A model generated the notes under the pieces. That model was not told the DNA's origin. It searched no databases and was given only the letters and a program-made list of their open reading frames with translations. A program made the translations under genes and the position numbers. DNA of 64,000 nucleotides from Lachnospiraceae bacterium (GTDB lineage Bacteria; Bacillota; Clostridia; Lachnospirales; Lachnospiraceae), in the NCBI GenBank assembly GCA_910575475.1, contig CAJTGD010000028.1, positions 22,009 to 86,008 of the forward strand, given 5' to 3'. Positions 16,424-25,476 of this stretch are shown here, piece by piece (positions within the stretch are counted from its first letter, which is position 1; every line of letters starts with the position of its first letter).

Positions 16424-16720
16424 GTGATCGGGAACAGGATTGTAAGTGAAAAAAGGCTCTGTGATGAATTTGGGAATCTGATTCCGGATGAGAATGAGGA
16501 GAGTCAGAAAGGGGGATTTCAGGAAGAAGCCTGGAGCAATAATCATAAGAAAATCTGGTCGGAGCTGCCGCGCAAGGTGACACAGGGGAAAAGCTTCCAT
16601 TATTTTCCGCGCGGCAGAGTGGAAATCCGGAGGCAACGGGCGCTCATCTTTCTGAATCCCTGCCTCTGTTATGAGGGGATGCTCCGAAAGATAGGAGGAA
16701 TTTCGGTTGGATCACAATGA
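16424..16720 (+). CDS. Hypothetical protein, possibly a gene fragment
   Basis: 98 residues from a GTG start behind GGGAG. The C-terminal half (GRVEIRRQRALIFLNPCLCYEG) looks like the end of a folded domain, while the N-terminal half is polar. A second short frame (16707-16775, starting TTG with GGAGGA upstream) overlaps its end. Neighbouring genes are damaged, so this may also be a remnant. Confidence 0.4.
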   Translation: MIGNRIVSEKRLCDEFGNLIPDENEESQKGGFQEEAWSNNHKKIWSELPRKVTQGKSFHYFPRGRVEIRRQRALIFLNPCLCYEGMLRKIGGISVGSQ

Positions 16721-16791
16721 GGCGATTCGGGATATCTTAGTGAAGGCAGACGGCAGCAGGCATTACCAATGTGATTGAGAGGAGGACATGG

Positions 16792-17427
16792 ATGGATAAT
16801 CGAACGTATCTGGGTACTACGGCATGGATGGTTCGGCGTGACGGCAGCATTTTTCCGGTTGTACAGCATATTCACGGGAATCCGGAGGATGTGGAAGAGA
16901 CGCTTTTTGCCGCGGAATGGCTTTATGAGCGTACAAGACGCAGGCAGACAAGGAAAGACATCGAAGCGTTTGTCCGGATGTGGGGGCTGCAGTTTGCGGA
17001 GGAAACAAACGGAGAAGAGTTAAAGAACCGGATTTATCACAGGATGGAAGAGCGCCCGTATCCGTTCATTACCCGTCAGTTCGCAGACAAAATCGTGGAT
17101 ATCATTGCAGGGTGGAAGGATCATGGCGGACATGCGGATGAAACCATGGACATCAGCGGATATTGCAAGCAGGTGACTCTGGATCTGAATGAGGAGTTTC
17201 TAAGAGTGCATTTTGGCGGCAAGTACCATACGGAGCCGGGAAACCGGACGCTGTACTTTCGGATTTCCTCGGAGAACTACAATTGGGGCAGAGTGATAAG
17301 GGAATTTGACGATCATGTCTGCTCTCAACTGCATAGTGAAGGATTCATCGTGATGGTCGATCAGGAATCGGCAGAAGTCAATCCTGCGATCTTAAAACAG
17401 AAAAAATACTTTTTGGCCGCAGATTAA
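16792..17427 (+). CDS. Hypothetical protein of the RNA-repair operon
   Basis: 211 residues, no family recognised. The start is the ATG six bases after GAGAGGAGG. It opens with RTYLGTTAWMVRRDGSIFPVVQHIHG, suggesting a beta-rich N-terminal region, and ends in alternating beta-like segments (RTLYFRISSENYNWG). A His-containing HGNPEDVEETLFAAEWLYE helix follows the first strand. It lies between two broken genes but is itself uninterrupted. Confidence 0.65.
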   Translation: MDNRTYLGTTAWMVRRDGSIFPVVQHIHGNPEDVEETLFAAEWLYERTRRRQTRKDIEAFVRMWGLQFAEETNGEELKNRIYHRMEERPYPFITRQFADKIVDIIAGWKDHGGHADETMDISGYCKQVTLDLNEEFLRVHFGGKYHTEPGNRTLYFRISSENYNWGRVIREFDDHVCSQLHSEGFIVMVDQESAEVNPAILKQKKYFLAAD

Positions 17428-17535
17428 AACAGATGTAAAAAGACATCGATGTTCAGAGCGGCAGATTGCGGACTTGTCCGCTGCCATTTCGAATCGTTAT
17501 ATGCATGTGGAAAATGGAAAGGGAGTGTGTGGAAT

Positions 17536-18577
17536 ATGCTTCTCACAATTACATACAGGATACCGGATGGAGACGCAGGGCATTCCGCCCGGGATCTGAG
17601 CTGGCTCCTGCATAAAAATCCATCCAGGCTGCACGAATTTTCCCTTCCCGATTGATAAGCTCCTGATCCATGGAAAGGGCTGGCTGGAAACACATCCGGC
17701 GAGAGAGCGGATCGTGCGCAGATATTTTGCAAAGACACGGAGCTATGCGGACATTGCGGTACACAGACTCCGGGGAGAATCCGAAGGAGAGGCAGGAAGC
17801 GGACGGGAGTGTAAAGAAGAAGGCAAGTGGGAGCCGACAGAGCAATTCCAGAGAAAGTGTAGATACGTTGGTGAGGAAGAGGGGGCATGGGGGCCAAAGG
17901 AGCAGTTTGCGCCGTTAGATCAGCTCCGTCTGGAAGCAGTGCGGCGGGAAGTGATCCGCTGCGGCGCTTCTTCTGTCATTGATCTGGGCTGCGGGGAGGG
18001 AAAGCTTTTGGAACTTCTTCTTCCGATCCGGGAGATTGGAAAGCTGTGTGGGATGGATGTGTCAGTGGAGGCACTGGAAAAAGCGCGGAAAAGAATTTCG
18101 GGCAGAGAATATTCCAGACAGGTGAAAGGATATTCCGGGCAGGGCAGAAGGTATTCCGGGGATGAGGGAAAGCCTCCCGGACAGGCGAGAAGGCTTCCGG
18201 AGCTGTTCCAGGGCTCCCTGCTGTATCAGGACAGCCATATCTGCGGATTTGACGCGGCCTGCGCGGTGGAGGTCATGGAACACATCATGCCCGAAAAGCT
18301 GCCCATATTCGAAAAGGTTCTGTTTCAAAAGGCGGCTCATCCGACAATTATTGTCACGACACCGAATCGGGAGTACAATGCACGTTATCACTGTGCGGGC
18401 GGGGGGATGCTCCGTCATGAGGATCACCGCTTCGAATGGACGAGGGAAGAATTTACGGCCTGGATCGAAAAAATCTGCGGGCAGTATGGCTATGAAGCGG
18501 AGGTCAAGGGGATCGGGGAAATGGATGAGCGCTATGGATTTCCAACTCAAATGGGGGTGTTTACAAAATGCAGATAG
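17536..18577 (+). pseudogene. hen1: Hen1-type RNA 3'-terminal 2'-O-methyltransferase with deleted N-terminal domain
   Basis: Bacterial Hen1 methylates the terminal 2'-OH of RNA at a repair junction and partners with Pnkp. The N-terminal start is recognisable (MLLTITY, then DLSWLLHKNPSRLHEF), but after about 39 codons the frame stops at 17656. Homology resumes in another frame with KLLIHGKGWLETHP and RRYFAKTRSYADIA, which belong to the end of the N-terminal domain. Roughly 190 residues are missing. The methyltransferase domain is intact from about 17930: IDLGCGEGKLLELL (SAM site), VEVMEHI (metal site) and TTPNREYN. A GTG at 17714 could express it alone. It overlaps pnkp by 10 bases. Confidence 0.85.
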
Positions 18578-21189
18578 AACTGCCCGAATTCTCACTCATC
18601 CTGCTGGTGGGCCCGGGCGCGGCCGGAAAAACGACGTTTGCAGGGAAACATTTTCTGCCTACGCAGGTTCTGTCATCCGATGCGTTTCGGGGTATGGTAT
18701 GCGATGATGAAAATGAGCAGAGTGTAACGAAGGATGCCTTTGAACTCTTGTATCATACGGCGGAGAAGCGGCTGGCTCACAGGAGGACAACGGTCATTGA
18801 TGCCACCAATCTGCAGAGAAATGACCGCAAAAGAATGTTAGAGCTGGCAAAAGCGCAAAATGTACATACGGCTGCGATCGTCTTTCACCTGCCGGAGAGC
18901 GTGATCCGGGAACGGAATCTGGCGCGGAAGGACCGCAGGCTTCCGGAAGCGGTGCTGAAATCCCAGCTTATGGCTCTCAGATCCGGTATGCGGAAGTTCA
19001 AAAAGGAGGGCTTCCGTTTTGTTTATGTGCTGGACAGTGAAGAAGAGATTGAGAATGCCGAGATCGCCTATACAAAGCTTTGGAGTGATAAAAAAGAAGA
19101 GCATGGACCCTTTGATATCATTGGAGATGTACACGGATGTTTTGATGAACTGACAGAGCTTCTTGACAAGCTTGGCTATGAACCGGGGGAAGACGGGATC
19201 TACCGGCATGCCTGCGGGAGAAGGGCGGTATTTGTGGGGGATCTCTGCGACCGGGGACCGAAGAACGCAGACGTGCTCCGGCTGGTGATGCGGATGGTCG
19301 GCGCGGGTACGGCATTTTGCGCTCCGGGCAATCATGACGATAAGCTGAGAAGGTATCTGGAACACGGCAAGGTACAGATTTCTCACGGACTGGAAAACAC
19401 GATCCGGGAGCTGGAGCGTGAAGAGGAAGAATTTCTTGAGGAGGTCCGGGCGTTTTTGGAAAATCTTGTCAGCCATTATATATTTGACGGGGGAAGGCTT
19501 GTGGTCTCACATGCGGGAATCAGGGAGGAGTACATCGGCCGGGTATCCGGCAGGATCCGGGCCTTTTGTCTCTATGGAGACACCACTGGGGAGACAGACG
19601 ATTCGGGCTTTCCGGTTCGGCGAAACTGGGCCGCGGATTACCGGGGAGCGGCCACGATCGTTTACGGGCATACGCCCCGGGAAGAGGTGCAGGCCGTGAA
19701 CCGCACGTATTGTGTAGATACCGGATGCGTGTTTGGCGGAAAACTTTCCTGTCTCCGTTATCCGGAGATGGAAGTGGTAAGCGCTGCGGCTCACAGGCAG
19801 TATTGTGAGGGGAGCCGTCCGTTTGGCGGCAGTGAAAAAGAAGATGCAGGGATTCTGGATATTCAGGATGTACAGGGAAAGCTGCATCTGTCTACAAGAC
19901 TGCTGCCGGGAATCACCATTTCGGAGGAGAATACGGCATCGGCACTGGAAGCGATGAGCCGGTTCGCGGCAGATCCTCATTGGCTGATCTACCTGCCGCC
20001 GACGATGTCGCCCAGCAGGGCGAGCTCCAGGGAGGATTATATGGAATACCCATGGGAGGCATTTCAGGATTATCAGAAAAACGGAGTTGGGCGTGTGGTA
20101 TGCGAGCGGAAGCATATGGGCTCCAGGGCGGTGATCGTATTGTGCCGTACTGCCGACACGGCCAAAAGACGTTTTGGTGTGGGGGATGGAAGCAGAGGTA
20201 TTATCTACACCAGGACGGGAAGACGCTTTTTTGAGGAAACGGATATGGAAGCGGAGATTTTGGAAAGGCTGGATCAGACGCTGGCTGAGAATGGCTTTTG
20301 GGAGGATTTTCAAACGGAATGGGTCTGTCTGGATACCGAGATCATGCCCTGGTCCGGGAAAGCAAAGGCTTTGCTGAGAAGCCAGTATGGCCCGGTCGGG
20401 AGAGCAGGCAGGGAGTCGCTTTCGGCGGCCGTCCAGGTTCTGGAGCTTGCAGCCGGGAGTCTGGACATCCAAAATACGGACGAGGATGCATCCCGCCGCG
20501 GGACAAGCGAGGATGTGTCTGATGACAGGACAGCCGCAGAGCATTTTGAAAAATCTTCGGAAAGAGAACTCCGCAGTCTGCGGCAGCATTTTGCCAAAAA
20601 GCGGACTGCGGCGGAAGAATATGTAACAGCTTACCGGCGGTATTGCTGGAATGTGGATTCTGCGGGGGATCTGCGTATTGCGCCTTTTCATCTCCTGGCC
20701 TGTGAGGGACGGGTGTTTTCCGGGGAGAAGCATGTCTGGCATATGGAAACATTAAAGCGATACTGCACGGGACGTGATCCGATTTTTATGGAAACGGAAT
20801 ATCTGGAAGTAGATTTATCCCGCAGGGAAGAACTGGAGAAGGCGGCCAGGTGGTGGGAGACGTTGACGGAAAACGGCGGGGAAGGGATGGTGGTCAAACC
20901 GGAGACATTTGCCGCATGCATGGGCTCAAGGCTGATACAGCCGGCCGTAAAGTGCCGGGGGAGGGAGTACCTGCGGATCATATACGGCCCGGAATATCTG
21001 ACGCCAAAGCATTTGGCACGGCTAAAGCAGCGTTCCCTGTCCCGTAAGCGGAGCCTGGCGTTAAAAGAATTTTCACTGGGGCTGGAAGCTTTGGAGCGGT
21101 TCGCGGCGAAGGAACCGCTTTACCGGGTACACGAGTGTGTATTTGCAATCCTTGCGCTGGAAAGTGAGCCGGTTGACGCGGCGCTGTAG
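18568..21189 (+). CDS. pnkp: Polynucleotide kinase-phosphatase-ligase (Pnkp), RNA repair
   Basis: Three-domain RNA-end healing and sealing enzyme, 873 residues, full length for the family. The kinase has the P-loop GPGAAGKTT and the DATNLQRNDR segment. The metallophosphatase (about residues 175-390) shows IIGDVHGCFDE, GDLCDRGP, APGNHDD, VSHAGI and YGHTP. The ligase has the nucleotidyl Lys in ERKHMGSRA, LDTEIMPWSG, EGMVVKPE and KCRGREYLRI. All catalytic motifs are present. A polar variable insert lies at about residues 630-670. In known systems Pnkp needs the N-terminal domain of Hen1 to ligate; here that domain is deleted, so kinase and phosphatase functions may be what remains. Confidence 0.95.
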   Translation: MQIELPEFSLILLVGPGAAGKTTFAGKHFLPTQVLSSDAFRGMVCDDENEQSVTKDAFELLYHTAEKRLAHRRTTVIDATNLQRNDRKRMLELAKAQNVHTAAIVFHLPESVIRERNLARKDRRLPEAVLKSQLMALRSGMRKFKKEGFRFVYVLDSEEEIENAEIAYTKLWSDKKEEHGPFDIIGDVHGCFDELTELLDKLGYEPGEDGIYRHACGRRAVFVGDLCDRGPKNADVLRLVMRMVGAGTAFCAPGNHDDKLRRYLEHGKVQISHGLENTIRELEREEEEFLEEVRAFLENLVSHYIFDGGRLVVSHAGIREEYIGRVSGRIRAFCLYGDTTGETDDSGFPVRRNWAADYRGAATIVYGHTPREEVQAVNRTYCVDTGCVFGGKLSCLRYPEMEVVSAAAHRQYCEGSRPFGGSEKEDAGILDIQDVQGKLHLSTRLLPGITISEENTASALEAMSRFAADPHWLIYLPPTMSPSRASSREDYMEYPWEAFQDYQKNGVGRVVCERKHMGSRAVIVLCRTADTAKRRFGVGDGSRGIIYTRTGRRFFEETDMEAEILERLDQTLAENGFWEDFQTEWVCLDTEIMPWSGKAKALLRSQYGPVGRAGRESLSAAVQVLELAAGSLDIQNTDEDASRRGTSEDVSDDRTAAEHFEKSSERELRSLRQHFAKKRTAAEEYVTAYRRYCWNVDSAGDLRIAPFHLLACEGRVFSGEKHVWHMETLKRYCTGRDPIFMETEYLEVDLSRREELEKAARWWETLTENGGEGMVVKPETFAACMGSRLIQPAVKCRGREYLRIIYGPEYLTPKHLARLKQRSLSRKRSLALKEFSLGLEALERFAAKEPLYRVHECVFAILALESEPVDAAL

Positions 21190-21223
21190 GGATGAATATG
21201 GAAAGTAGGAAGGAGAACGGAAG

Positions 21224-21709
21224 ATGACGAAGGAGCAAATGAGAAAGGAAGCGGCAGAGAGGATGCATATGCTGGGGCTTCTGGATGAAAAGGAGCAATC
21301 TGTGATCCGGGATTTTGAAGAGGAACATAAGGTGTATGTAAGCAGGCCGATGAATCTGGGCGTGATGGTGGGAGTTCTCTATGAATGGTCGGATGAAGAG
21401 AGAAAGCTGATTGAAAAAGTAGAAAATCAGTTTCAGATCCTGGTCTATCATGTGATCAGAAACGTAACCAACGCAGGCATCCTTTACGCAATGCTCTCTG
21501 TCTCTTCTTATGAAGAAGAATGGCCGGCGGAGAGGAAGGCGCTGAAAGGCATTGAAGCGGATGGGGCAAATCCTCTGGCCTATGTGTGGAATGCCGGTCT
21601 GCAGGATGAAGAAGCCCTGGATCTGTCAAAGGGGTTCGGAGAATGGGGCTCCATTTTTGTTGTCAGAGGGGAAGGCGGGCTTTGCCAGATCTTTCCGGAT
21701 TATGAATAA
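21224..21709 (+). CDS. Hypothetical protein
   Basis: 161 residues, largely helical and acidic, beginning MTKEQMRKEAAERMHMLGLL. The central segment (EWSDEERKLIEKVENQFQILVY) and the C-terminal EWGSIFVVRGEGGLCQIF look like a compact domain. The family is unknown to me. It follows pnkp by 34 bases with GGAGAACGG upstream and probably belongs to the same operon. Confidence 0.65.
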   Translation: MTKEQMRKEAAERMHMLGLLDEKEQSVIRDFEEEHKVYVSRPMNLGVMVGVLYEWSDEERKLIEKVENQFQILVYHVIRNVTNAGILYAMLSVSSYEEEWPAERKALKGIEADGANPLAYVWNAGLQDEEALDLSKGFGEWGSIFVVRGEGGLCQIFPDYE

Positions 21710-21735
21710 GTTCTGCTGACCGAAGGAGGAAAATC

Positions 21736-22113
21736 ATGGGGTATCATTACAAATACAAGGAGTACATTTATCGGCATATGTATCCGAAGAAAAGTTCGGC
21801 GCTGTTTACATACCACAGGCACCCGGATGGGCGGGGCGGCTTTCTGGATGACGGGATTTGTGAGCTATGCGGCACAAGGGGACGGACAGTTCTGATCGAA
21901 AATGAGAAGCCGCGGTGCTGTTATAAATGTTATTTAAAGCTTCGCGGGAGTAAAACGGAGCCTTTTGATACAACAAGACTGCAGAATGCGAAATATATCT
22001 CACTGGAAGAAGCAAAACGTATTGTGAGAAATGCAGACGCGCTGAAGCAGAAAAAGCAGGCCGGTCTGGCGGTAGCTTTGGGGTTGCTGCTTTTGGGTGA
22101 TAAGGAGAAGTAA
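21736..22113 (+). CDS. Small zinc-ribbon-like protein with C-terminal hydrophobic segment
   Basis: 125 residues. Two Cys pairs, CELCG (about residue 44) and CCYKC (about 65), suggest a zinc ribbon. Basic aromatic residues dominate the N terminus (YHYKYKEYIYRHMYPKK). The end (AGLAVALGLLLLGDKEK) is a short hydrophobic stretch that could contact the membrane. It is the last gene of the island operon, with AGGAGG at good spacing. Function unknown. Confidence 0.6.
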   Translation: MGYHYKYKEYIYRHMYPKKSSALFTYHRHPDGRGGFLDDGICELCGTRGRTVLIENEKPRCCYKCYLKLRGSKTEPFDTTRLQNAKYISLEEAKRIVRNADALKQKKQAGLAVALGLLLLGDKEK

Positions 22114-22237
22114 CCCCTATTTACGGGCAAAAGCCTCAATGTTAAATTTTGAAGACCGAGGCACGAAGGAGTGCCCCTGGCTCGCTGTGAATTGTAGGAC
22201 AATGGTTATTATTTCGATGTTTTTTACAACCATTCCG

Positions 22238-22266
22238 TTGTCTTTTCCCATCATGACTGCTATAAT
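22238..22266 (+). promoter_or_regulatory. Sigma-A promoter before the LUD gene
   Basis: TTGTCT, 17 bases, TATAAT, 45 bases ahead of the LUD-domain gene. It marks the return from the accessory island to core genes. Confidence 0.7.
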
Positions 22267-22310
22267 AAAAAACATGACATTGATTTGGAACAGTAGAAAG
22301 GCGGAAAAAA

Positions 22311-22946
22311 ATGAACGTAAGAGAGAAGCGCAACGAAGTATTGGGCTCACGCGTAGTAAAGGCCCTGGAATCCCGCAACATGGAAGCTTATTATGTAAAG
22401 ACAAAGGAAGAGGCCCTGGCCAAGGCCCTGGAGCTCATCCCAGAGGGAAGCTCGATCAGTTGGGGAGGCAGCATGTCCGCACAGGAGATCGGCCTTTTGG
22501 ATGCGGTCCGTGCAGGAAATTATGAGATCCTGGACCGGGGGACGAAGGAGACCCGTGCGGAGCAGGAAGAGGTCATGCACCAGGCGCTGAACTGCGATGT
22601 ATTCCTGGGCAGCGCCAACGCGCTCAGCGAGGACGGGATCCTGGTCAACATCGATGGAAATGCGAACCGTGTGGCGGCCTACGCTTACGGCCCGAAAACA
22701 GTCCTGCTGATCGTAGGCATGAACAAGGTGGTCAAGACCGAGGCCGATGCCATGAGCCGCGCAAAAAATGAGGCCGCGCCCATCAACGCGCAGCGGTTCG
22801 GCATCCAGACCCCATGCGTAAAGAACGGAACCTGCGCAGACTGCAAGTCTCCGGAATGCATCTGCTGTCAGATCCTGATCACCAGATTTTCCAAGGTCCC
22901 GAAGAGGACGAAGGTGATCCTGGTAGATGAAAATCTTGGATTTTAG
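22311..22946 (+). CDS. LUD-domain protein, LutC/YkgG-like
   Basis: 211 residues, cytoplasmic. The LUD fold is seen in SSISWGGSMSAQEIGLLDAV, DVFLGSANALSEDGILVNIDG and ANRVAAYAYGPKTVLLIVGMNKV. A Cys cluster near the C terminus (CVKNGTCADCKSPECICCQI) could hold metal. Relatives in lactate oxidation operons work with LutA and LutB, but neither partner is here; this stand-alone form is common in Clostridia and its substrate is uncertain. The ribosome site is AAAGGCGG. Confidence 0.88.
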   Translation: MNVREKRNEVLGSRVVKALESRNMEAYYVKTKEEALAKALELIPEGSSISWGGSMSAQEIGLLDAVRAGNYEILDRGTKETRAEQEEVMHQALNCDVFLGSANALSEDGILVNIDGNANRVAAYAYGPKTVLLIVGMNKVVKTEADAMSRAKNEAAPINAQRFGIQTPCVKNGTCADCKSPECICCQILITRFSKVPKRTKVILVDENLGF

Positions 22947-23020
22947 GAAGGATCCAAAACAGCACCAAACGGTTCTGAGGTACATATAAATTAAGAAAGG
23001 CAGGCTGTGCAGGCAGAACG

Positions 23021-23920
23021 ATGGAGAACAAGAATCTGAAAGGAAAGAAGGCGTCTGCATCCAGTGGAGGGGCCGGTAAAAAAACGGCGAAGAAGGCCGG
23101 CAGTAAAAAGACCGCCGGGAAGAAAGCATCAAAAAAGGCTGCCCGGAAGGCGGAAAAGAAAGAGGGAAAAAAGGGCGGTCTGTTCACAAACCTGATCATG
23201 CTCATTGCATTCGGCATCCTGGCAGTTTCCATTTACCAGATCGTGATGATGATCCTGCCCTATTATCAAGGCGGACAGGAGTATGATAAGGTCAAGGAAA
23301 TGGCAGTGACAGAGCCTGAACCAGAAGAAGAGGAAAAACCCGGTGACGGCTTTCAGGTGGACTTTGACGCGCTGCTGGCGGAGAATCCGGACACGGTTGC
23401 CTGGATCCGTCTGGAGGAACCGGCCGTCATCAGCTATCCGGTTGTCAAGAGCCGGGACAATGAAGAATATCTGACAAAGACATTTTCCGCAAATGACAAT
23501 AAGCTGGGAGCAATCTTCCTGGATAAACGGAACCATTCCTCATTTACCGACAAAAATTCTTTCATCTACGGACATAATCTGAAGGTGGGCGGCGAGATGT
23601 TTTCCCAGCTTAATGCCTATGCGGATGAGGAGTTCTGTAAGCAGCATCCTTATTTCTACATCTATACGCCCGATGGGACGACCAAGGTCTACCAGGTATT
23701 TTCGGCCGGCGTGGTAAAGGCTGTTGCGGAGAATTATAATCTGGACTACGATACGGATGAAGATTTCCTGAATTACCTGGAGCTGTGTAAAAATTCATCC
23801 AATTATCAGGTGGAGGCGGATTTAAATTCGGGTTCCCGGATCGTGAGCCTTTCCACCTGCACCAATGTGCTGGAGGATGAGCGGTTCCTGGTTCAGGGCG
23901 TGCTGATCGAGGAATACTGA
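23021..23920 (+). CDS. srtB: Class B sortase
   Basis: Membrane-anchored cysteine transpeptidase that attaches proteins to the cell wall, 299 residues. A very Lys/Ala-rich cytoplasmic N terminus (about 50 residues) precedes one membrane segment (LITNL-type, about 55-78). The sortase domain has the SFIYGHNLKVGGEMF His motif and the catalytic LSTCTN, with the family Arg near DERFLVQG. No sorting-signal substrate is visible in this window. The lysine-rich tail is unusual in length and probably interacts with lipid headgroups (inference). Confidence 0.92.
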   Translation: MENKNLKGKKASASSGGAGKKTAKKAGSKKTAGKKASKKAARKAEKKEGKKGGLFTNLIMLIAFGILAVSIYQIVMMILPYYQGGQEYDKVKEMAVTEPEPEEEEKPGDGFQVDFDALLAENPDTVAWIRLEEPAVISYPVVKSRDNEEYLTKTFSANDNKLGAIFLDKRNHSSFTDKNSFIYGHNLKVGGEMFSQLNAYADEEFCKQHPYFYIYTPDGTTKVYQVFSAGVVKAVAENYNLDYDTDEDFLNYLELCKNSSNYQVEADLNSGSRIVSLSTCTNVLEDERFLVQGVLIEEY

Positions 23921-23934
23921 CAGGAGGGATCATG

Positions 23935-24123
23935 ATGGCGGATCGTTTTGCGGTAGGGGACATCATCCGGCTGAAAAAGCAGCACCCATGCGGGAATTTC
24001 GAGTGGGAGGTGCTCCGGGTAGGGGCGGATTTCCGCCTGAAATGCTGCGGCTGCGGACATCAGGTGATGGTACCCAGGAAATTGGTGGAAAAAAATACGA
24101 GGGAAATTCGCAAAAAGGCTTGA
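23935..24123 (+). CDS. DUF951 family protein (YyzM-like)
   Basis: 62-residue protein found next to rpsF in many Firmicutes. It contains DIIRLKKQHPCGNFEWEV and a CCGCGHQVMVPR segment, suggesting a small nucleic-acid-binding or metal site. An ATG three bases earlier is also possible; AGGAGG spacing favours this one. Function not known. Confidence 0.88.
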   Translation: MADRFAVGDIIRLKKQHPCGNFEWEVLRVGADFRLKCCGCGHQVMVPRKLVEKNTREIRKKA

Positions 24124-24323
24124 ATCATAAAATGTCTTGTGCTATGATAAGTACCTGTGTGACATACACATTGGTTTACAGCTGTTTGGGTACGGCAGAC
24201 AACAGGATCGGCCGTTGTACTGAACAGCAGTGTCAGGTTTTGTAGATCTGACATCTGACAGACAATTATATTCCTTGCTCCCGGGCAGGCGGGGGCCAGA
24301 GACCAGAAGGAGGTGCAGGACAC
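24120..24323 (+). promoter_or_regulatory. Promoter and leader of rpsF-ssb-rpsR
   Basis: TTGAAT, 17 bases, TATGAT at 24120-24148 forms a good promoter overlapping the end of the DUF951 gene. The remaining about 165 bases form an mRNA leader with several short complementary stretches. Other bacteria regulate this operon through an S6:S18-binding leader structure; I cannot confirm that structure here by eye. Confidence 0.6.
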
Positions 24324-24611
24324 ATGAACAAGTATGAGTTAGCCGTTGTTGTCAGCGCAAAGCTCGAAGACGATGCAAGAGCAGAAGTAGTAGAGAAGGT
24401 AAAAGCATTGATCACCCGTTTCGGCGGCAATGTAACTGACGTTGACGAATGGGGCAAGAGAAGATTTGCTTATGAGATTCAGAAGATGAAAGAAGGATAC
24501 TACTACTTTGTACACTTCGAGTCTGACGCGGCTGTTCCGGGTGAAGTGGAACAGCGTATCCGTATCATGGATAACGTGCTCAGATATTTATGCGTGAAGC
24601 AGGAGGCATAA
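24324..24611 (+). CDS. rpsF: 30S ribosomal protein S6
   Basis: 95 residues, the normal length. It starts MNKYELAVVVSAKLEDD and has the typical VDEWGKRRFAYEIQKMKEGYYYFVHF core followed by an R-rich IRIMDNVLRYLCVK end. It binds 16S rRNA together with S18 in the platform of the small subunit. AGGAGG precedes the ATG. First gene of the conserved rpsF-ssb-rpsR operon. Confidence 0.99.
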   Translation: MNKYELAVVVSAKLEDDARAEVVEKVKALITRFGGNVTDVDEWGKRRFAYEIQKMKEGYYYFVHFESDAAVPGEVEQRIRIMDNVLRYLCVKQEA

Positions 24612-24626
24612 AAGAAAGAGGTATAT

Positions 24627-25097
24627 ATGAATAAAGTAGTTTTGGTGGGTCGCCTGACAAGGGATCCCGAAGTCAGATATTCACAGGGTGACAGCGCAAC
24701 TGCAGTAGCAAGATATACGATCGCCGTAGACCGCAGGTTCAAGAGGGACAACGAGCCCACCGCTGATTTTATTCCGTGTGTGATCTTCGGACGCTCCGCA
24801 GAGTTTGCGGAGAAGTATTTCCGCCAGGGGATGCGCGTAGCCATTTCCGGACGGATCCAGACCGGAAGCTACACGAATAAGGACGGCGTGAAGGTGTACA
24901 CGACAGAAGTGATCGTAGAGGATCAGGAGTTTGCGGAGAGCAAGTCTGAGTTTGAAGCGAACCGTGGTTCCTATCAGCAGAATTCTTATCAGCAGCAGAA
25001 CAACTACCAGCAGCCGGCACCTTCGCCGGCAGCAGATGTGGGTGATGGCTTCATGAACATCCCGGACGGGATAGATGAGGAACTGCCGTTTAGTTAA
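24627..25097 (+). CDS. ssb: Single-stranded DNA-binding protein
   Basis: 156 residues. An OB-fold domain (MNKVVLVGRLTRDPEVRYS, then FIPCVIFGRSAEFAEKYFRQGMRVAISGRIQTGSY in sequence) is followed by a Gln/Asn/Tyr-rich linker and the acidic tail DEELPFS that binds partner proteins. It covers ssDNA at replication forks and lies 15 bases after rpsF. Confidence 0.98.
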   Translation: MNKVVLVGRLTRDPEVRYSQGDSATAVARYTIAVDRRFKRDNEPTADFIPCVIFGRSAEFAEKYFRQGMRVAISGRIQTGSYTNKDGVKVYTTEVIVEDQEFAESKSEFEANRGSYQQNSYQQQNNYQQPAPSPAADVGDGFMNIPDGIDEELPFS

Positions 25098-25142
25098 AAC
25101 GGCATTCCATGCGGAGGCTATAAATTCAGGAGGTAAAGGAAG

Positions 25143-25409
25143 ATGGCTTACGAAAAGGGAAGCAGACCGGAGGGCGGCTTCAAGAGAAGAGGCCCTGTAC
25201 GCAGAAGGAAAAAAGTATGCGTATTCTGCGGAAAAGAAAATAACGAGATTGATTACAAAGACGTGGCAAAGCTGAAAAAGTACATCTCTGAGAGAGGAAA
25301 GATCCTCCCGAGAAGAATCACAGGCAACTGTGCAAAGCATCAGAGAGCGCTTACCGTAGCGATCAAGAGAGCAAGACACATCGCTCTGATGCCTTACGTT
25401 CAGGATTAA
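25143..25409 (+). CDS. rpsR: 30S ribosomal protein S18
   Basis: 88 residues. The N-terminal part carries two Cys in [16 protein letters not shown], the zinc-type form of S18, followed by the conserved [27 protein letters not shown] and [12 protein letters not shown]. It pairs with S6 on the ribosome. AGGAGG is at good spacing. Last gene of the operon. Confidence 0.99.
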   Translation: MAYEKGSRPEGGFKRRGPVRRRKKVCVFCGKENNEIDYKDVAKLKKYISERGKILPRRITGNCAKHQRALTVAIKRARHIALMPYVQD

Positions 25410-25430
25410 TAAAAAAAGACATGTAAATGA

Positions 25431-25476
25431 GCTGCCGTACCGGGGATCCAGAGGATTTCGGTGCGGCAGCTTTTTA
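25431..25476 (+). terminator. Terminator of rpsF-ssb-rpsR
   Basis: GCTGCCGTACCG pairs with CGGTGCGGCAGC (one G-U pair) around a 16-base loop and is followed by five T. Confidence 0.9.

Noticed and set aside
24149..24323. Confirmed S6:S18 autoregulatory motif
   Set aside because: The leader is long enough, but the expected bulged structure could not be established by eye.
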